A DNA stretch of 64,000 bases from Ziziphus jujuba (Eukaryota; Streptophyta; Magnoliopsida; Rosales; Rhamnaceae). Location of the stretch: positions 27,683,001-27,747,000 of the forward strand of contig NC_083388.1 of assembly GCF_031755915.1 (NCBI RefSeq), in the 5' to 3' direction. The notes under the pieces were generated by a model. The model saw only the letters and a list, made by a program, of their open reading frames with translations. It was not told the DNA's origin and ran no database searches. The position numbers and the translations under genes were made by a program. Below, one piece after another: positions 63,701-64,000 of the stretch. Positions within the stretch are counted from its first letter, which is position 1; every line of letters starts with the position of its first letter.

Positions 63701-64000
63701 AAAACACTAGTTTATGTTGTTTAAATATTTTCACTGATGATTTGATGCTGAAAGAAAATTAGATTGATTAAAGAAAAAGATTACACACACAAAAAAAAAA
63801 AAAAATTATTTGCTAACAAGCGACGCATAAGTAGTTTTTTGCGTCGCCTCTTACCATGATCTGAAAAAAAAAATGTTAATTTAATAAGTTGCTTAAATAT
63901 TTTCATAGGATATTTGATGTTGTAAAGAAAATCAGATTGAGTTAAAAAAAAACAAAAATAAATTATATTTCCTAACAGACGATGTGGAGACATTTCTATG
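51345..64000. repeat. right subterminal array of the CACTA element, amplified to more than 12.6 kb
   Basis: Roughly 75 monomers of about 165 bp, arranged as alternating A/B pairs with a period of about 325-332 bp. Type A contains AAGCGACGCATAAGTAG followed by TTTTATGCGTCGCCTCTTACC, an 11-bp perfect stem with a short loop. Type B contains a decayed left arm (AGACGATGTGGAAACATT or GGCGACACGGAAACATT) before ATGCGTCGCCTATTACTG. Between them are CTGAAAGAAAATCAGATTGA or TTGTAAAGAAAATCAGATT, AAATATTTTCACTG, AACACTAGTTTATG and A-tracts with CACACA. The first monomers (51345-51720) are the most diverged. Multi-monomer blocks recur, for example 53826-54982 and 56622-57779. Short minus-strand open frames here come from the repeats and are not genes. 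Confidence 0.9.

Larger units (their letters stand above)
36163..64000 (-). mobile_element. very large CACTA (En/Spm) transposon, right end beyond the window
   Basis: The putative left terminus is CACTACGAAATAAATGCG at 36163, followed by TGCGTC and GACGACGCAT motifs. Inverted subterminal arrays of GGCGACGCATAA-type repeats lie on both sides of one minus-strand gene whose N-terminal half matches the Ptta/En/Spm plant transposase family. CACTA start, inverted subterminal motif arrays and an En/Spm-family gene together define a CACTA element. Two solo LTRs are nested in the left array (about 6.9 kb). Without them the visible part is about 21 kb, and the right terminus is not reached. No Tnp2-like catalytic transposase is present in the window. 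An alternative left start is CACTACCTG at 36122. Confidence 0.8.

Noticed and set aside
59867..63993. Repeated minus-strand open frames beginning MSPHRLLGNI in the right array
   Set aside because: They fall exactly on the repeat units and run through A-tracts and hairpins. Their recurrence reflects repeat amplification, and no domain or codon bias supports a protein.
51345..64000. CRISPR-like array or centromeric satellite
   Set aside because: The repeats are long, adjacent and diverged with no unique spacers, so they are not a CRISPR array. The motif also occurs inverted on the far side of a CACTA gene, so a subterminal array explains it better than a centromere satellite.

Overview
This is a gene-poor stretch of nuclear DNA from a flowering plant, almost certainly a eudicot. 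The evidence is long Ty3/gypsy-type LTR elements primed by initiator tRNA-Met, a plant L1-type LINE with a C-terminal RNase H, a TRIM element, a CACTA transposon and a proline-rich cell-wall protein gene. The species cannot be fixed from the sequence. Only one host gene looks intact, the intronless proline-rich protein at 32141-33577. A beta-galactosidase gene survives only as exon remnants (1523-1900), broken by an LTR. Nearly everything else is transposon.

Positions 1-8000: the 3' part of a forward LTR (1-1522), the beta-galactosidase pseudogene, a block of GGTAATTACC-rich tandem and inverted repeats (2341-3245), a decayed LINE (3991-5625), an hAT-like MITE (6009-6507) and a TRIM with an exact target-site duplication (6698-7361).

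Positions 8000-29316: a nest of LTR elements of one family, whose LTRs are 2.8-3.6 kb long. They start TGTAACACCCCGTCC and end GGACGGGTCCTGACA. A reverse-strand LTR (8030 to about 13800) carries a Harbinger-like insertion and a solo LTR (10370-13240, duplication GAAAC). A second reverse LTR (14103-29060) was split by a complete forward element (15712-27329) with a badly decayed pol region. That element's 3' LTR was in turn hit, a few bases from its end, by a reverse solo LTR (24384-27322).

Positions 29317-36162: intergenic DNA around the proline-rich protein gene, with many AT, TG and GA microsatellites.

Positions 36163-64000: what appears to be one very large CACTA (En/Spm) transposon, open at the right edge of the window. 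Its left subterminal array (36163-46400) is interrupted by two solo LTRs. Next comes a 12-exon minus-strand gene (46547-50154) that I assembled from splice sites. It joins a Ptta/En/Spm-type plant transposase region, a DUF8039-like domain and a Ulp1 (C48) protease domain. A GC-rich leader follows, then a right array of more than 12.6 kb. Its monomers of about 165 bp alternate between a perfect GCGACGCATAA hairpin and a degenerate one. No catalytic Tnp2-type transposase is visible.

The most interesting items are this amplified array with its Ulp1-fused gene, and a conserved 61-bp exon-like, self-complementary cassette found in the long LTRs.
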